From an uncultured Acidobacteriota bacterium (GTDB taxonomy: Bacteria > Acidobacteriota > Thermoanaerobaculia > Gp7-AA8), in assembly GCA_946887105.1 (NCBI GenBank), contig CAMPKJ010000001.1, positions 1 through 64,000 on the forward strand: a DNA stretch of 64,000 bases. The letters run 5' to 3'. Position numbers and translations under genes: made by a program. The notes beneath the pieces were generated by a model. It did not search any database. It was not told the DNA's origin and saw only the letters and a program-made list of their open reading frames with translations. This document shows, in pieces, positions 38,556 to 46,784 of this stretch (positions are counted from its first letter, which is position 1; each line of letters begins with the position of its first letter).

Positions 38556-38589
38556 AGTCCCCTCTTCCCGCGTGCGGGGAGAGGGGACT
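38556..38589. repeat. Palindromic hairpin between convergent genes
   Basis: Arms AGTCCCCTCTTCCCGC (38556-38571) and its complement (38574-38589) with one mismatch and a 2-nt loop. It lies 11 bp after the dehydrogenase stop and 6 bp before the minus-strand lipoprotein stop. Composition and location match the palindromes at 15248 and 46670. Confidence 0.8.
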
Positions 38590-38594
38590 GATGG

Positions 38595-39056
38595 CTATCT
38601 GCGCACCGTCACTCGCGTCGTCGCGCTCGTGGCGGTGCCGCTATCGTCCGTCGCGTCGACGCGCAACTCCGCCGACACTCCTCCGAACAGCCGGTCGTCC
38701 GGCACTTCCTTGCGCGGCGCAAACCGGTAGCGCGTCTCGCTGTTCGCGCCGAGCGACGTGTCGTAACCCATGGCGCGAATGCGATCGCCGTCCCATGATT
38801 CGCGCGCGAGCTCCAGCGCGCCGAGATTCACCGTCGCGGTGACGCGTTGCACGTCGACGGGACGGCCGCCGGTTTCGCGCACGATCACTTCGAACGGGAA
38901 GTCGTACGTGTTGCCGGAGACCTGCGTGGCCACGATCGGATTCGGGATCACTTCCACTGCGATCGCGCCGTGCCCGGGCACGGAGCTGACGCCCGTGTTC
39001 GAACCGCATCCGGCGAAGGTGAGGAGCAGAGCGAGCGACGCGACGGCGTTCCTCAT
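38595..39056 (-). CDS. Lipoprotein of unknown function
   Basis: 153 aa. Starts at ATG 39056, within the SOD stop (ATGA). A lipobox LTFAGC at about residues 12-17 marks a lipid-anchored periplasmic protein. The mature part looks beta-rich (VEVIPNPIVATQVSGNTYDF, VTATVNLGALELARESW), with an invasin-like or Ig-like feel, but no family is recognised. Last gene of the oxidoreductase-YdjY-SOD operon. Confidence 0.75.
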   Translation of the reverse strand: MRNAVASLALLLTFAGCGSNTGVSSVPGHGAIAVEVIPNPIVATQVSGNTYDFPFEVIVRETGGRPVDVQRVTATVNLGALELARESWDGDRIRAMGYDTSLGANSETRYRFAPRKEVPDDRLFGGVSAELRVDATDDSGTATSATTRVTVRR

Positions 39057-39565
39057 GGCATCTGCACGACGCCGCACGCGATGCGGCCGCCCGCGTTGCC
39101 GGTCGGCTGCGTGACCAGGTCGTCCGGATTGGCGTGCAGGATGATCGCGTGTCCGACCGCGGTGGTCGGGCCTGCCTCGACCGTGATCGAGCGCGTCGTG
39201 AACTCATGCCGGACGCGCCCGTTGTCGTCGGAAGTAACGTTGCCGAAGTCGCCCGCGTGATGTGCCGCGGCGTTCGGCGAGCCGTGCGGCGTCGAGGTCG
39301 GATTGTAGTGACCGCCCGCGGCATTGCCGTTGTCGCCGCAGTCGCCCTTGTCGTGGATGTGGAACCCGTGCACGCCCGGCGGCACGCCGGTCAGATCGAT
39401 GTTCACGCGCACGCTTCCGTCGCCGAGCTGCGTCAGCCGCACCGTACCGGCAGCGGTGTTCCCGCTGGTCGGGCTCAGCGTCGCGGACGCGGTCGGGCCG
39501 GTGGACATCGAAGCGCACGAGACGACGAACAGGAGCGCGATGGAGATCAGTACGAACTTCCTCAT
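39053..39565 (-). CDS. sodC: Cu/Zn superoxide dismutase, lipoprotein type
   Basis: 170 aa from ATG 39565 (GGGAGG 6 bases upstream). Disproportionates superoxide in the periplasm. Copper and zinc ligands are visible in HGFHIHDKGDC, GGHYNP, HHAGDFGN and VGHAIILH, and the disulfide pair is plausible (GDC and IACGVV). The N-terminus (ALLFVVSCAS) suggests a lipoprotein anchor, and no domain is missing. It overlaps the gene before by 4 bp and the lipoprotein after by 4 bp. Confidence 0.92.
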   Translation of the reverse strand: MRKFVLISIALLFVVSCASMSTGPTASATLSPTSGNTAAGTVRLTQLGDGSVRVNIDLTGVPPGVHGFHIHDKGDCGDNGNAAGGHYNPTSTPHGSPNAAAHHAGDFGNVTSDDNGRVRHEFTTRSITVEAGPTTAVGHAIILHANPDDLVTQPTGNAGGRIACGVVQMP

Positions 39566-40188
39566 GAAGAACCTCCCACTTTCAAGATGATCGTGACGCG
39601 CGAGCCCGCGCGCGGCAGTCGTTCGGGTCGTGATGCATAGATGACGCCGTCGCGGACGTAGTCGCGGATCGTGTGTGCGTGATTGCCGATGGCGCCGCCG
39701 GGGCACGAATAGAGACAGACGATGCAGCCGGAGTGGAACTCCTTCTGCCAGGCCTCGTTGCCGCCGTAGCGAAAGTCGACGCGCGGCGCCGCGCTTCCTT
39801 TTTCCTCGAGCAGATCGGCGAGCGGGCGGCGTTTGCCGTTCCATTCGACGAACACCTCGATCCTCGATCCCTCGACGCGTTTGTCCGGCTCCCGATTCTC
39901 CGGATCCTCGCGCGCGGTCCACGTCGCAGGCGTGAGGTTCTCGCCGCGGCGCGCGCCGAGGGAATCGAGCGCGACGCGCACATCGTGATCGCTGACCGGA
40001 CTGACGAACAGCGCCCACAACTTCGAGCGCCCGCCATTCCAGACGATGGCGTGATGTCCCTTCACGCCGAGCGGGCGCGACATGGCGTGCGGTTGCACGA
40101 CCGCGGGAATGCGCACCTCGCGATGCACGCGATCCACGACAGGCCGCGCGGGTCCGGCCAGTGCGAGTGCCGCGGTCAGCGCAATCAC
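39562..40188 (-). CDS. YdjY-domain secreted protein
   Basis: 208 aa. GTG 40188 overlaps the oxidoreductase stop (GTGA) and starts a short signal peptide (IALTAALALAGPA); the longer reading frame upstream is antisense or off-frame noise. HHAIVWNGGRSKLWALFVSP and DHDVRVALDSLGARRGENL match the YdjY pattern. A Cys pair region (HSGCIVCLYSCPGG) may bind metal or form disulfides. Probably periplasmic. YdjY function is unknown; the context with SOD and a disulfide oxidoreductase hints at redox stress. Confidence 0.75.
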   Translation of the reverse strand: MIALTAALALAGPARPVVDRVHREVRIPAVVQPHAMSRPLGVKGHHAIVWNGGRSKLWALFVSPVSDHDVRVALDSLGARRGENLTPATWTAREDPENREPDKRVEGSRIEVFVEWNGKRRPLADLLEEKGSAAPRVDFRYGGNEAWQKEFHSGCIVCLYSCPGGAIGNHAHTIRDYVRDGVIYASRPERLPRAGSRVTIILKVGGSS

Positions 40189-41612
40189 TGCGACCACTTC
40201 GCCACCTTCTTCCCCACCATCCCCAGCCACCCGCCCGCGACATCCTGGTAGTACAGCGCCGCCGCCTTCTGCACTCCGTCGGCGAGCGACGGATACGACG
40301 AGATCCGTTGCGCGAGGTCGCCGATCTTCAGCCCCTTGCGGCGCGCCAGCACCACTTCCTCGATCACCGTCGATGCGTTCGCGCAGAGCGCGTGGGCGCC
40401 GAGGATGCGGCCCTTGCGGTCGCAGACGATCTTGAGCAATCCGGCCGGCGTGCGATCGACGACCGCGCGGTCGACGTCCGCCATCGGCACCTGATAGACG
40501 CGCACGTCGTCGCCTTGTTTTTCGCGCGCCTCCGCTTCGGTCATCCCGATGTGCGCGACCTCGGGATCGGTGTACAGCGCCCACGGAATGTCGGAGTAAT
40601 CGACCGCCGACTTGCCGGGGAAGAGCATGTTGCGCACGAGCTTCACCGCCTCGTACGCGGCCACATGCGTGAACTGCATGCCGCCGTGGACGTCGCCGCA
40701 CGCCCAGACGCGCGGTGCGGTGGTTTGCAGGAAGCGGTCGACGACGATCCAGGAGCGTTCGACGTGCACGCCCGCGGTTTCGAGTCCGAGGTTTTCGGTA
40801 TTGCCGCGGCGTCCGGAGGCGACGAAGACCTCGTCGATGGTCAGCTCGCGCGATGCGCCGTTCTTCTGTTCGATGCGTGCCACTTTCCGAGTGCCATCGC
40901 GACGCACCGACTTCACCGCCCAGCCGGTGAAGAGCTCGATCCCTTCGGCGGCCACGATCTCGCGCACGGCCGCGATCACGGCCGCGTCTTCCTTGTTCAC
41001 GATCTCGTCCATCATCTCGATGACGGTCACACGCGAGCCGAAGCGCGCGAAGATCTGCGCGAACTCGATGCCGATGTAGCCGCCGCCGAGGATCAGGATC
41101 GATTGCGGCAAAGCGTCCTGCTCGAGGAAGGACACGTGATCGAGAAAGCCGCTCTCCTGCAGACCGTCGACCGGCGGAACCGCCGTGCGCGCGCCGGTGG
41201 CGATGACGATGTCCTTTGCCACGAGCGTCCGTCCGTTCACTTCGACGGCGCCGTTGCCGGCCAGCTGCGCGCTTCCTTCGATCACCTCGATGCCGAGCTT
41301 GCGGAACTTCTCCGGATCGTCGTGGCGGCTGATGATGCGGCGCTGCTCGCGCATCGAATCCATGACCGACTTCGGCGTGATCTTCGGCGTCACCGGCTCC
41401 AGCCCGAACGCTTGCGCGTGCCGCATCTGGTGCGCGAGCTTGGCCGAGGCCACCAGCGCTTTGGTCGGAACGCAGCCGGTCCAGAGACAATCGCCGCCGA
41501 GTGAGGCGCGCTCGATCAGCGCCACTTTGCGGCCGAGGCGCGCGCATCCCGAGGCGGTGACGAGCCCGGCTGTGCCGCCGCCGACCACGACCACGTCGAA
41601 GCGCTCAGACAT
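40185..41612 (-). CDS. FAD pyridine-nucleotide disulfide oxidoreductase
   Basis: 475 aa from ATG 41612 (GGGAG upstream). FAD-binding GGGTAGLVTASG at the N-terminus, redox-active CLWTGC (about 43-48), NAD-binding ILGGGYIGIEFAQ, a second FAD motif (RVWACGDVHGG) and a C-terminal dimerisation domain. It resembles mercuric-reductase-like enzymes but has no N-terminal heavy-metal domain, and its C-terminus (AKWSQ) lacks the vicinal Cys pair of MerA. It is better called a dihydrolipoamide-dehydrogenase-like oxidoreductase of unknown substrate. First gene of a four-gene overlapping operon. Confidence 0.9.
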   Translation of the reverse strand: MSERFDVVVVGGGTAGLVTASGCARLGRKVALIERASLGGDCLWTGCVPTKALVASAKLAHQMRHAQAFGLEPVTPKITPKSVMDSMREQRRIISRHDDPEKFRKLGIEVIEGSAQLAGNGAVEVNGRTLVAKDIVIATGARTAVPPVDGLQESGFLDHVSFLEQDALPQSILILGGGYIGIEFAQIFARFGSRVTVIEMMDEIVNKEDAAVIAAVREIVAAEGIELFTGWAVKSVRRDGTRKVARIEQKNGASRELTIDEVFVASGRRGNTENLGLETAGVHVERSWIVVDRFLQTTAPRVWACGDVHGGMQFTHVAAYEAVKLVRNMLFPGKSAVDYSDIPWALYTDPEVAHIGMTEAEAREKQGDDVRVYQVPMADVDRAVVDRTPAGLLKIVCDRKGRILGAHALCANASTVIEEVVLARRKGLKIGDLAQRISSYPSLADGVQKAAALYYQDVAGGWLGMVGKKVAKWSQ

Positions 41613-41691
41613 GGACACTCCCGCGGAACGTCGTCTCTTTCACCATCCGATCATATAATTACGGTCACAACCTCCACCTCGGAACCCCCAG

Positions 41692-43275
41692 ATGGCCTTT
41701 TTCTGCATTCATTGCAAGTCGGAAATCGATCCTAAGTTCAAGGCCTGCCCGTATTGCGGCGAGGCGATCACCGATTTCCTGCGGCGCCATCTGGAGACGC
41801 CGATCGACGGCAAGTACCGCATCCTGGCGCGCCTCGGCGTCGGCGGTATGGGCGAGGTCTACAAAGTCCTGCACGTCCACCTCAACACCATTCGCGTGAT
41901 CAAACTGATGCGCGCGAACATTGCCGCCGATCCCGGCGCGCACGAGCGCTTCCTGCGCGAGGCGCGGCTGGCCACGAAGATCCACCACCCGAACGTGGCC
42001 ACGCTGTTCGACTTCTCCACGCTCGACGATGGCTCGTTCTACATGGTCTGGGAGCACATCGAAGGGATCAACCTGCACGAGCTGATCAACCAGCGCGGAC
42101 CGCTCTCGCCGAGCTACGCGGCGCGCATCGGAGCGCAGGCGCTGATGGGACTCGACGCCGTGCATCGCGCCGGCATCGTGCACCGCGACGTGAGCCCCGA
42201 GAACATCATGATCGCGCGCGACGAAGAAGGCGTCGAGCACGTGAAGATCATCGACCTCGGCATCGCCAAGAGCTCCGCCGCGGACGACAACAACACCAAG
42301 ACCGGCATGTTCGTCGGCAAGTGGAAGTACTGCTCGCCCGAACATCTGGGCATGTTGCCGCCGAACGAGCGCATCGACGGCCGCGCCGACATCTATTCGT
42401 TCGGCATCGTCCTGTACGAGATGCTCACCGGCGTGCCGCCGTTCCAGGCCGACACGCCGCACGCGTACCTGATGCTGCACTCGCAGACGCGCCCGCGCGC
42501 GATCCGCGAGACCAATCCCGCGGCGTCGACGTCGCCGGAGCTCGAGGCGCTGGTGTTCCGCGCGCTGGAGAAAGACCGCAAGAGCCGCTTCGCCAGCGCG
42601 CGCGAGTTCGGACAGGCGCTCGAGGCGCTCGCTCCAATGTTGTCGGACAGCGCCGGTGCGCCGCCGCCGTTGCCGCCGACCTCGCAGACGACGGACGAGG
42701 CCACACGCGCCGTCGAGCGCGAACGCGAACCGAGCGACCAGGCGGCGACGGTGGTGTCGATCGAACAGAACGCACCGACCATCGCCACGCAGCTTCTCGC
42801 GCAGCCGCCGGTGGTCGCTCCGTTGACGCATCCTCCGCGCCGCTCCGCCGGCGGACTGGCCCTCGCCGCGGCGATCGTGATCGCGCTGGCGATCGGCGGC
42901 TGGATGATGCTGCGCAAGGATCCGGTACCGGCCGCGGCGCCGGCTCCGTTGCAGGCCGCGACGGTCACGCCGCCGGCGCAGACGGATGCGACCGCGCAGC
43001 CGGGCCGGCTCGGCATCAATGCCTTCCCGTGGGCGAACATCACCAGCATCCGGAACCTTGACAACGGACAGGACGTCGAGATCGCGGCTGCGCTGGTCAC
43101 GCCGGCGCCGGTCGACCTTCCGCCCGGAAACTACGAGATCACGTTCTCGAATCCGCAGTTCGCGAAAACGATCACGCGCACGGTAGCCATCGATGCGGGG
43201 GAAGACGAGACGTTGAACGTGACCTTCCGCGATCCCGCATCGGCGGCGCTTCCCGATTTCGGGGTGACGCAATGA
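41692..43275 (+). CDS. Zinc-ribbon Ser/Thr protein kinase, membrane-anchored
   Basis: 527 aa. An N-terminal zinc ribbon (C5-x2-C8, C19-x2-C22) precedes a Hanks-type kinase (about 40-305): GVGGMGEVYKV, catalytic HRDVSPEN, and DLG in place of DFG. Then come a Pro/Thr-rich linker, one membrane helix (GGLALAAAIVIALAIGGWMML, about 382-402) and a short beta-rich extracellular tail (about 430-520). It probably phosphorylates cytoplasmic proteins in response to an outside or membrane signal. It overlaps the next gene by 4 bp. Confidence 0.93.
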   Translation: MAFFCIHCKSEIDPKFKACPYCGEAITDFLRRHLETPIDGKYRILARLGVGGMGEVYKVLHVHLNTIRVIKLMRANIAADPGAHERFLREARLATKIHHPNVATLFDFSTLDDGSFYMVWEHIEGINLHELINQRGPLSPSYAARIGAQALMGLDAVHRAGIVHRDVSPENIMIARDEEGVEHVKIIDLGIAKSSAADDNNTKTGMFVGKWKYCSPEHLGMLPPNERIDGRADIYSFGIVLYEMLTGVPPFQADTPHAYLMLHSQTRPRAIRETNPAASTSPELEALVFRALEKDRKSRFASAREFGQALEALAPMLSDSAGAPPPLPPTSQTTDEATRAVEREREPSDQAATVVSIEQNAPTIATQLLAQPPVVAPLTHPPRRSAGGLALAAAIVIALAIGGWMMLRKDPVPAAAPAPLQAATVTPPAQTDATAQPGRLGINAFPWANITSIRNLDNGQDVEIAAALVTPAPVDLPPGNYEITFSNPQFAKTITRTVAIDAGEDETLNVTFRDPASAALPDFGVTQ

Positions 43276-44468
43276 AACGCATCGCGCTGTTCGCGCTGCT
43301 GCTCGCCCTGCCGCTGTCGGCGGCGGCGCCGGAGAAATGGTGGGACGCGTACGCGCGCGGTGTCGCGGCGGTGAACGCGAAGAACTACAAGGTGGCCGCC
43401 GACTCGCTGCAGAAGTCGATCGCCGAGATGCCGAACGAAGGCACGAACGTGCGCACGCGCAAGGAGCTGATCACGTACGTCCCGCATTTCTGGCTGGGAA
43501 TCGCGAAGTTCAACCTCGGCGACACGGACGGCGCGCTGCGCGAGTGGCGGATCTCCGAAGAGCAGGGAGTCGTGGCGAAGACCGAGTACTACGCGCGGAT
43601 GAAGGATTGGGTGGCGCGCGCGCAGGCGCAGAAGCAGCGCAACGCGCACGACAGCGCGGCGGGCGCGAAGAAATCGGCCGACACCGCGATCAGCAAGGCG
43701 CTGGAAACGCAGCTCGGCGCGCTCTCCGCGGGCGGCGATCGCGCGGAGAGCTACCTGGCCGGACAGCGCAAGCTGATGGAAGCGCGCACGCAGTTCCAGA
43801 AGGCGGGCACGGACGTGAGCGTGTACAAGGCCGCCGAACAGACCGCGCAGCAGGCGGCGTTGCTGTTCCAAAAAGCGGCCGAAGAGGGCAAGAGAGTGCG
43901 TGCGGCGCGCGCCGCGGCGCCTCCGCCGGTTCGCAAGCAAACGCCCGCACCGGCGCCGGTCAAGACCGCGCAGATGATTCCCGTTCCGGTGATCGAGCCA
44001 CCGAAGACCGAGACCGCGACGCCTCTGCCGACCCCGGTGATCACGCAGGAAGAAGTGACGAAGCGGATCGCGGAGCAGGAAGAGAAGCGAAAGAAGATCG
44101 AGGAAGCGACAAAGCCGGCCGTCGCGGTGGTGACGGAAACGCCGCTGCCTCCGCTCAGCACGACCGCACCAACGCAGCCGGAGCTGCGGCGCGCGTATCG
44201 CGCCTTCGCGGCGGGCGATCTGGCGACGTCGGAGCAGCTCCTCACCGCGATCGTGAACGCGCGCCCCGCGACCGCGGAGGCGTATCTGTTGCGCGGATGC
44301 GCGCGCTACACACGAGCGGCGCTTTCGCGCACGCCCGAGCCGTTGCTGCTCGCGGCGACGGATGACTTCCGCGCCGCGCTGCAACGGAACCGCGCGCTGC
44401 GGCTGGACCGCAACGCGTTCTCGCCGAAGCTGATCGCGTTTTTCGAACAGGTGCGCAACAGGCGTTGA
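43272..44468 (+). CDS. Secreted Ala/Pro-rich TPR-like protein
   Basis: 398 aa with a signal peptide (ALFALLLALPLSAAA). The first 190 residues are helical and TPR-like (AAVNAKNYKVAADSLQKSI, FWLGIAKFNLGDTDGALREW). A low-complexity Pro/Ala-rich linker with a charged coiled-coil stretch (EEVTKRIAEQEEKRKKIEEA) follows, then a last helical TPR-like pair (AYRAFAAGDLATSEQLLTAI). Its ATG overlaps the kinase stop, so it is co-translated and may be the kinase's outside partner. Role unknown. Confidence 0.78.
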   Translation: MKRIALFALLLALPLSAAAPEKWWDAYARGVAAVNAKNYKVAADSLQKSIAEMPNEGTNVRTRKELITYVPHFWLGIAKFNLGDTDGALREWRISEEQGVVAKTEYYARMKDWVARAQAQKQRNAHDSAAGAKKSADTAISKALETQLGALSAGGDRAESYLAGQRKLMEARTQFQKAGTDVSVYKAAEQTAQQAALLFQKAAEEGKRVRAARAAAPPPVRKQTPAPAPVKTAQMIPVPVIEPPKTETATPLPTPVITQEEVTKRIAEQEEKRKKIEEATKPAVAVVTETPLPPLSTTAPTQPELRRAYRAFAAGDLATSEQLLTAIVNARPATAEAYLLRGCARYTRAALSRTPEPLLLAATDDFRAALQRNRALRLDRNAFSPKLIAFFEQVRNRR

Positions 44469-45385
44469 TCGACGTCAACGCCGCGGCCGCACGCCTCTCG
44501 CCGTACGCATCACCGGCGCCGCTGGTGCGCGCGCTGCTGCTCTCGCGCGATCTCGGTTGCGATCTGCGGGTGAAGAACGAGACGGTCTCGCCGATCGCGT
44601 CGTTCAAATGGCGCGGCGCGCTCAACGATCTGCTGCGCGATGCGAACCCTCGCGGCGTGGTCACGTCATCGACCGGCAATCATGGACAAGGCGTGGCATG
44701 GGCCGCGCGCGTGGCGGGCGTTCCGGCGCACATCTTTCTCCCGCTCGGCGCCAATCCCACCAAGCGCGCCAAGATCGAGCTCCTCGGCGCGACGATTCAT
44801 GACGGCGGCCACGATCTCGACGCGGCGAAGGAGACCGCCATCGCGTTCGCACGCGACGAAGGGCTGCGCTTCATCGACGACGGCGAAAGCGAAGGCGTGA
44901 TCGAAGGCGCGGGGACGATCGGTCTGGAGATCGCGCGTGCGCTGGAGCGCATCGACGTCATGTACGTGCCGATGGGCAGCGGATCGCTGGCGAGCGGCGT
45001 GGCCATGGCCGTCCGCGAACGTCATCCACACGTGCGCATCGTGGCCGTGCAATCGAGCGGCTCGCCGGCGATGGTGGAGAGCTTTCACGCACGCCGCGCC
45101 ATCGAGCGGCCGGCGCAGAGCGTTGCCGATGGATTGATCTGCCGCGTGCCCGCGCAGCTGGCGCTGGATGCGTTGCTTCGCTACGTCGACGACGCGGTGC
45201 TGATCCCGGACGAGGAACTGCTCGCCGCCGCCCGCGCCATGGCGCTCGGCGCACACATTCTCGTCGAGCCATCGGGCGCTGCGGGACTGGCGGCGGCGAT
45301 GCGCGACGATGTGCGCGGGAAGGTGGTGGTGGTGATCGCGACAGGCGCGAACATTACCGAGGAACTGTTCGCGCGGCTGTGCTGA
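44465..45385 (+). CDS. PLP-dependent Ser/Thr dehydratase-like enzyme
   Basis: 306 aa, fold-type II PLP enzyme. Schiff-base Lys in IASFKWRGA (about residue 42), substrate loop SSTGNHGQGVAWAA (about 62-75), phosphate-binding GSGSLASG, and a late VEPSGAAGLAA. It deaminates Ser/Thr to keto acids or acts as a racemase of similar fold; there is no C-terminal ACT domain, so no isoleucine feedback site. TTG 44465 overlaps the previous stop (TTGA). Its stop abuts the convergent DUF4920 stop with no gap. Confidence 0.88.
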   Translation: MIDVNAAAARLSPYASPAPLVRALLLSRDLGCDLRVKNETVSPIASFKWRGALNDLLRDANPRGVVTSSTGNHGQGVAWAARVAGVPAHIFLPLGANPTKRAKIELLGATIHDGGHDLDAAKETAIAFARDEGLRFIDDGESEGVIEGAGTIGLEIARALERIDVMYVPMGSGSLASGVAMAVRERHPHVRIVAVQSSGSPAMVESFHARRAIERPAQSVADGLICRVPAQLALDALLRYVDDAVLIPDEELLAAARAMALGAHILVEPSGAAGLAAAMRDDVRGKVVVVIATGANITEELFARLC

Positions 45386-45832
45386 CTACTTCGTCAATTC
45401 GACGCCATTCGCTACGAACGAAACCTCCAGCGCCGTCCCATCCTCTTTGCGAACGAGCTTCGCGCCTTCCTCTTCGAGGTGATCGGCGTCCGCCTTCGAC
45501 AGCGTCTTCACCACGGCCACCCCTTCGGCGCGCGCTTTCATCCCTTTTGCTTCGAGCGGGATGAAGAAGCCGTAGTCCTTGAACGTGACGCGCACGCTGG
45601 CCTTGCCCTCGGCGTCCGGCGCGAGTTGCATCCAGCAGCCTTTGCGCGTGCAGCTGGCGGCGATGACGCCTTCGACGACCACCGCGTCTTTCGTGTACGA
45701 CTCCGGATTCTCGAGCACGGTGGCCAGCGGGATGGCCTGCGCGTCCTTCGGGACGGCGGCGCCGCGCGTGATCACGTCATCGGCGAAAACAGTGGTGGCG
45801 AGCAGCAGAAAAACAGGCAGCAGTTTCTTCAT
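45386..45832 (-). CDS. DUF4920 secreted protein
   Basis: 148 aa from ATG 45832 with a signal peptide (KKLLPVFLLLATTVFA). The core VITRGAAVPKDAQAIPLATVL, VVVEGVIAASCTRKGCWMQL and VRVTFKDYGFFIPLEAKG matches DUF4920, an OB-like fold with a CTRKGC Cys pair that could bind metal or form a disulfide. Periplasmic. Function unknown. Confidence 0.82.
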   Translation of the reverse strand: MKKLLPVFLLLATTVFADDVITRGAAVPKDAQAIPLATVLENPESYTKDAVVVEGVIAASCTRKGCWMQLAPDAEGKASVRVTFKDYGFFIPLEAKGMKARAEGVAVVKTLSKADADHLEEEGAKLVRKEDGTALEVSFVANGVELTK

Positions 45833-46021
45833 GGCGGCAGGATAAACCGGAAGCAGCTGTCGGGTATTCGTGACGCGGCTTGTTCGAAAAAACAGACACG
45901 GTTGCCGTTCGTACACAGCGCGGTTCGCGTTAAGTCATTGCGATCGTTGAGCTTTCAGTAAAGGCCGGCATGGCACCTCCTTCGCCCTTAGAGCGGCGCA
46001 GCGAATCAAGGAGGCATCACC

Positions 46022-46654
46022 ATGGCGCAGCGCATTTACCGAATCCTCTTTCTACTGTTCGTGATCGCGGGCGGCATCCGTCTTTCCGCGCAGACCTCGG
46101 ACGCCGGCGTCTGGATCGTCGGCTCCAGGCTGGAGGAAACGAGCGTGGTCGAGGACAACGACGACATCACCATCGATTTCGACGAGGACATCGGATGGGG
46201 AATCTCGTTCAATCACTTCTGGACCGAGCGTTTCTCGACCGAGATCGCGGCGCAGAAATTCGGCGGCGACATGACCGTCGGCATCAGCTCGATCGAAGGC
46301 GAGCTGAATTTCACGGCCGGTGAGCTCGACGCGACGTCGCTGACCGCGCTGGCGCAGCTGCACTTCCGCCGCGCCACGCGCTTCGCGCCGTACGTCGGCG
46401 CCGGCCTGGCGCACGTGTGGGGCGAGTTCGATCCCGTTCCCGATGTGGAGCCGGTGGACGAGACGTTCGATCTCGAGGCGGAGACCACCTGGGCGGCCGC
46501 GGTGGGCGCGAACGTGCGCATCACCGAGCGCATCTTCTTCGTCGGCGAGATGAAGTACATCCCGTGGGAAGCGCTGGCCGAGGACGACGAGGACGGCGAG
46601 CGTCTCGACGTCAATCCGCTGACGTTTTCCGCGGGCGTGAAGGTGAGGTTCTGA
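46022..46654 (+). CDS. Outer membrane beta-barrel protein, OmpW-like
   Basis: 210 aa from ATG 46022, with AAGGAGG upstream. Signal peptide (RILFLLFVIAGGIRLSA) then alternating amphipathic strands (GISFNHFWTERFSTEIAAQKF, ALAQLHFRRATRFAPYVGAG), ending in aromatic KVRF as expected for barrel insertion. Eight strands are likely; it resembles the OmpW family used for small hydrophobic molecules. Several acidic loop stretches (AEDDEDGERL) are present. Confidence 0.85.
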   Translation: MAQRIYRILFLLFVIAGGIRLSAQTSDAGVWIVGSRLEETSVVEDNDDITIDFDEDIGWGISFNHFWTERFSTEIAAQKFGGDMTVGISSIEGELNFTAGELDATSLTALAQLHFRRATRFAPYVGAGLAHVWGEFDPVPDVEPVDETFDLEAETTWAAAVGANVRITERIFFVGEMKYIPWEALAEDDEDGERLDVNPLTFSAGVKVRF

Positions 46655-46669
46655 CCGATGCATTCATCC

Positions 46670-46771
46670 CCCTCTCCCCGCGCAGCGGGGAGAGGGTCAG
46701 GGTGAGGGGCGACAAGTTACGCAAGCCTTTGCCCCTCACCCCATCCCTCTCCCCGCGCAGCGGGGAGAGGG
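46670..46771. repeat. Double palindrome, part of a dispersed repeat family
   Basis: Two copies of the same palindrome, CCCTCTCCCCGC with GCGGGGAGAGGG: 46670-46696 and 46745-46771. They are linked by inverted arms GGGTGAGGGGC and GCCCCTCACCC, so the whole 100 bp can fold as one large cruciform. It sits between the barrel gene stop (46654) and the convergent hydrolase stop (46785). The smaller palindromes at 15248 and 38556 share its composition and placement. Confidence 0.82.
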
Positions 46772-46784
46772 GGTCGAGAGCGCC

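Noticed and set aside
39562..41547. 661-codon frame as one large protein
   Set aside because: Only its last 208 codons (from GTG 40188) encode the YdjY-like protein; the rest is off-frame over the oxidoreductase gene.
40185..41612. Mercuric reductase (merA)
   Set aside because: The fold fits, but the C-terminal vicinal Cys pair and N-terminal metal domain are missing and no other mer gene is nearby.
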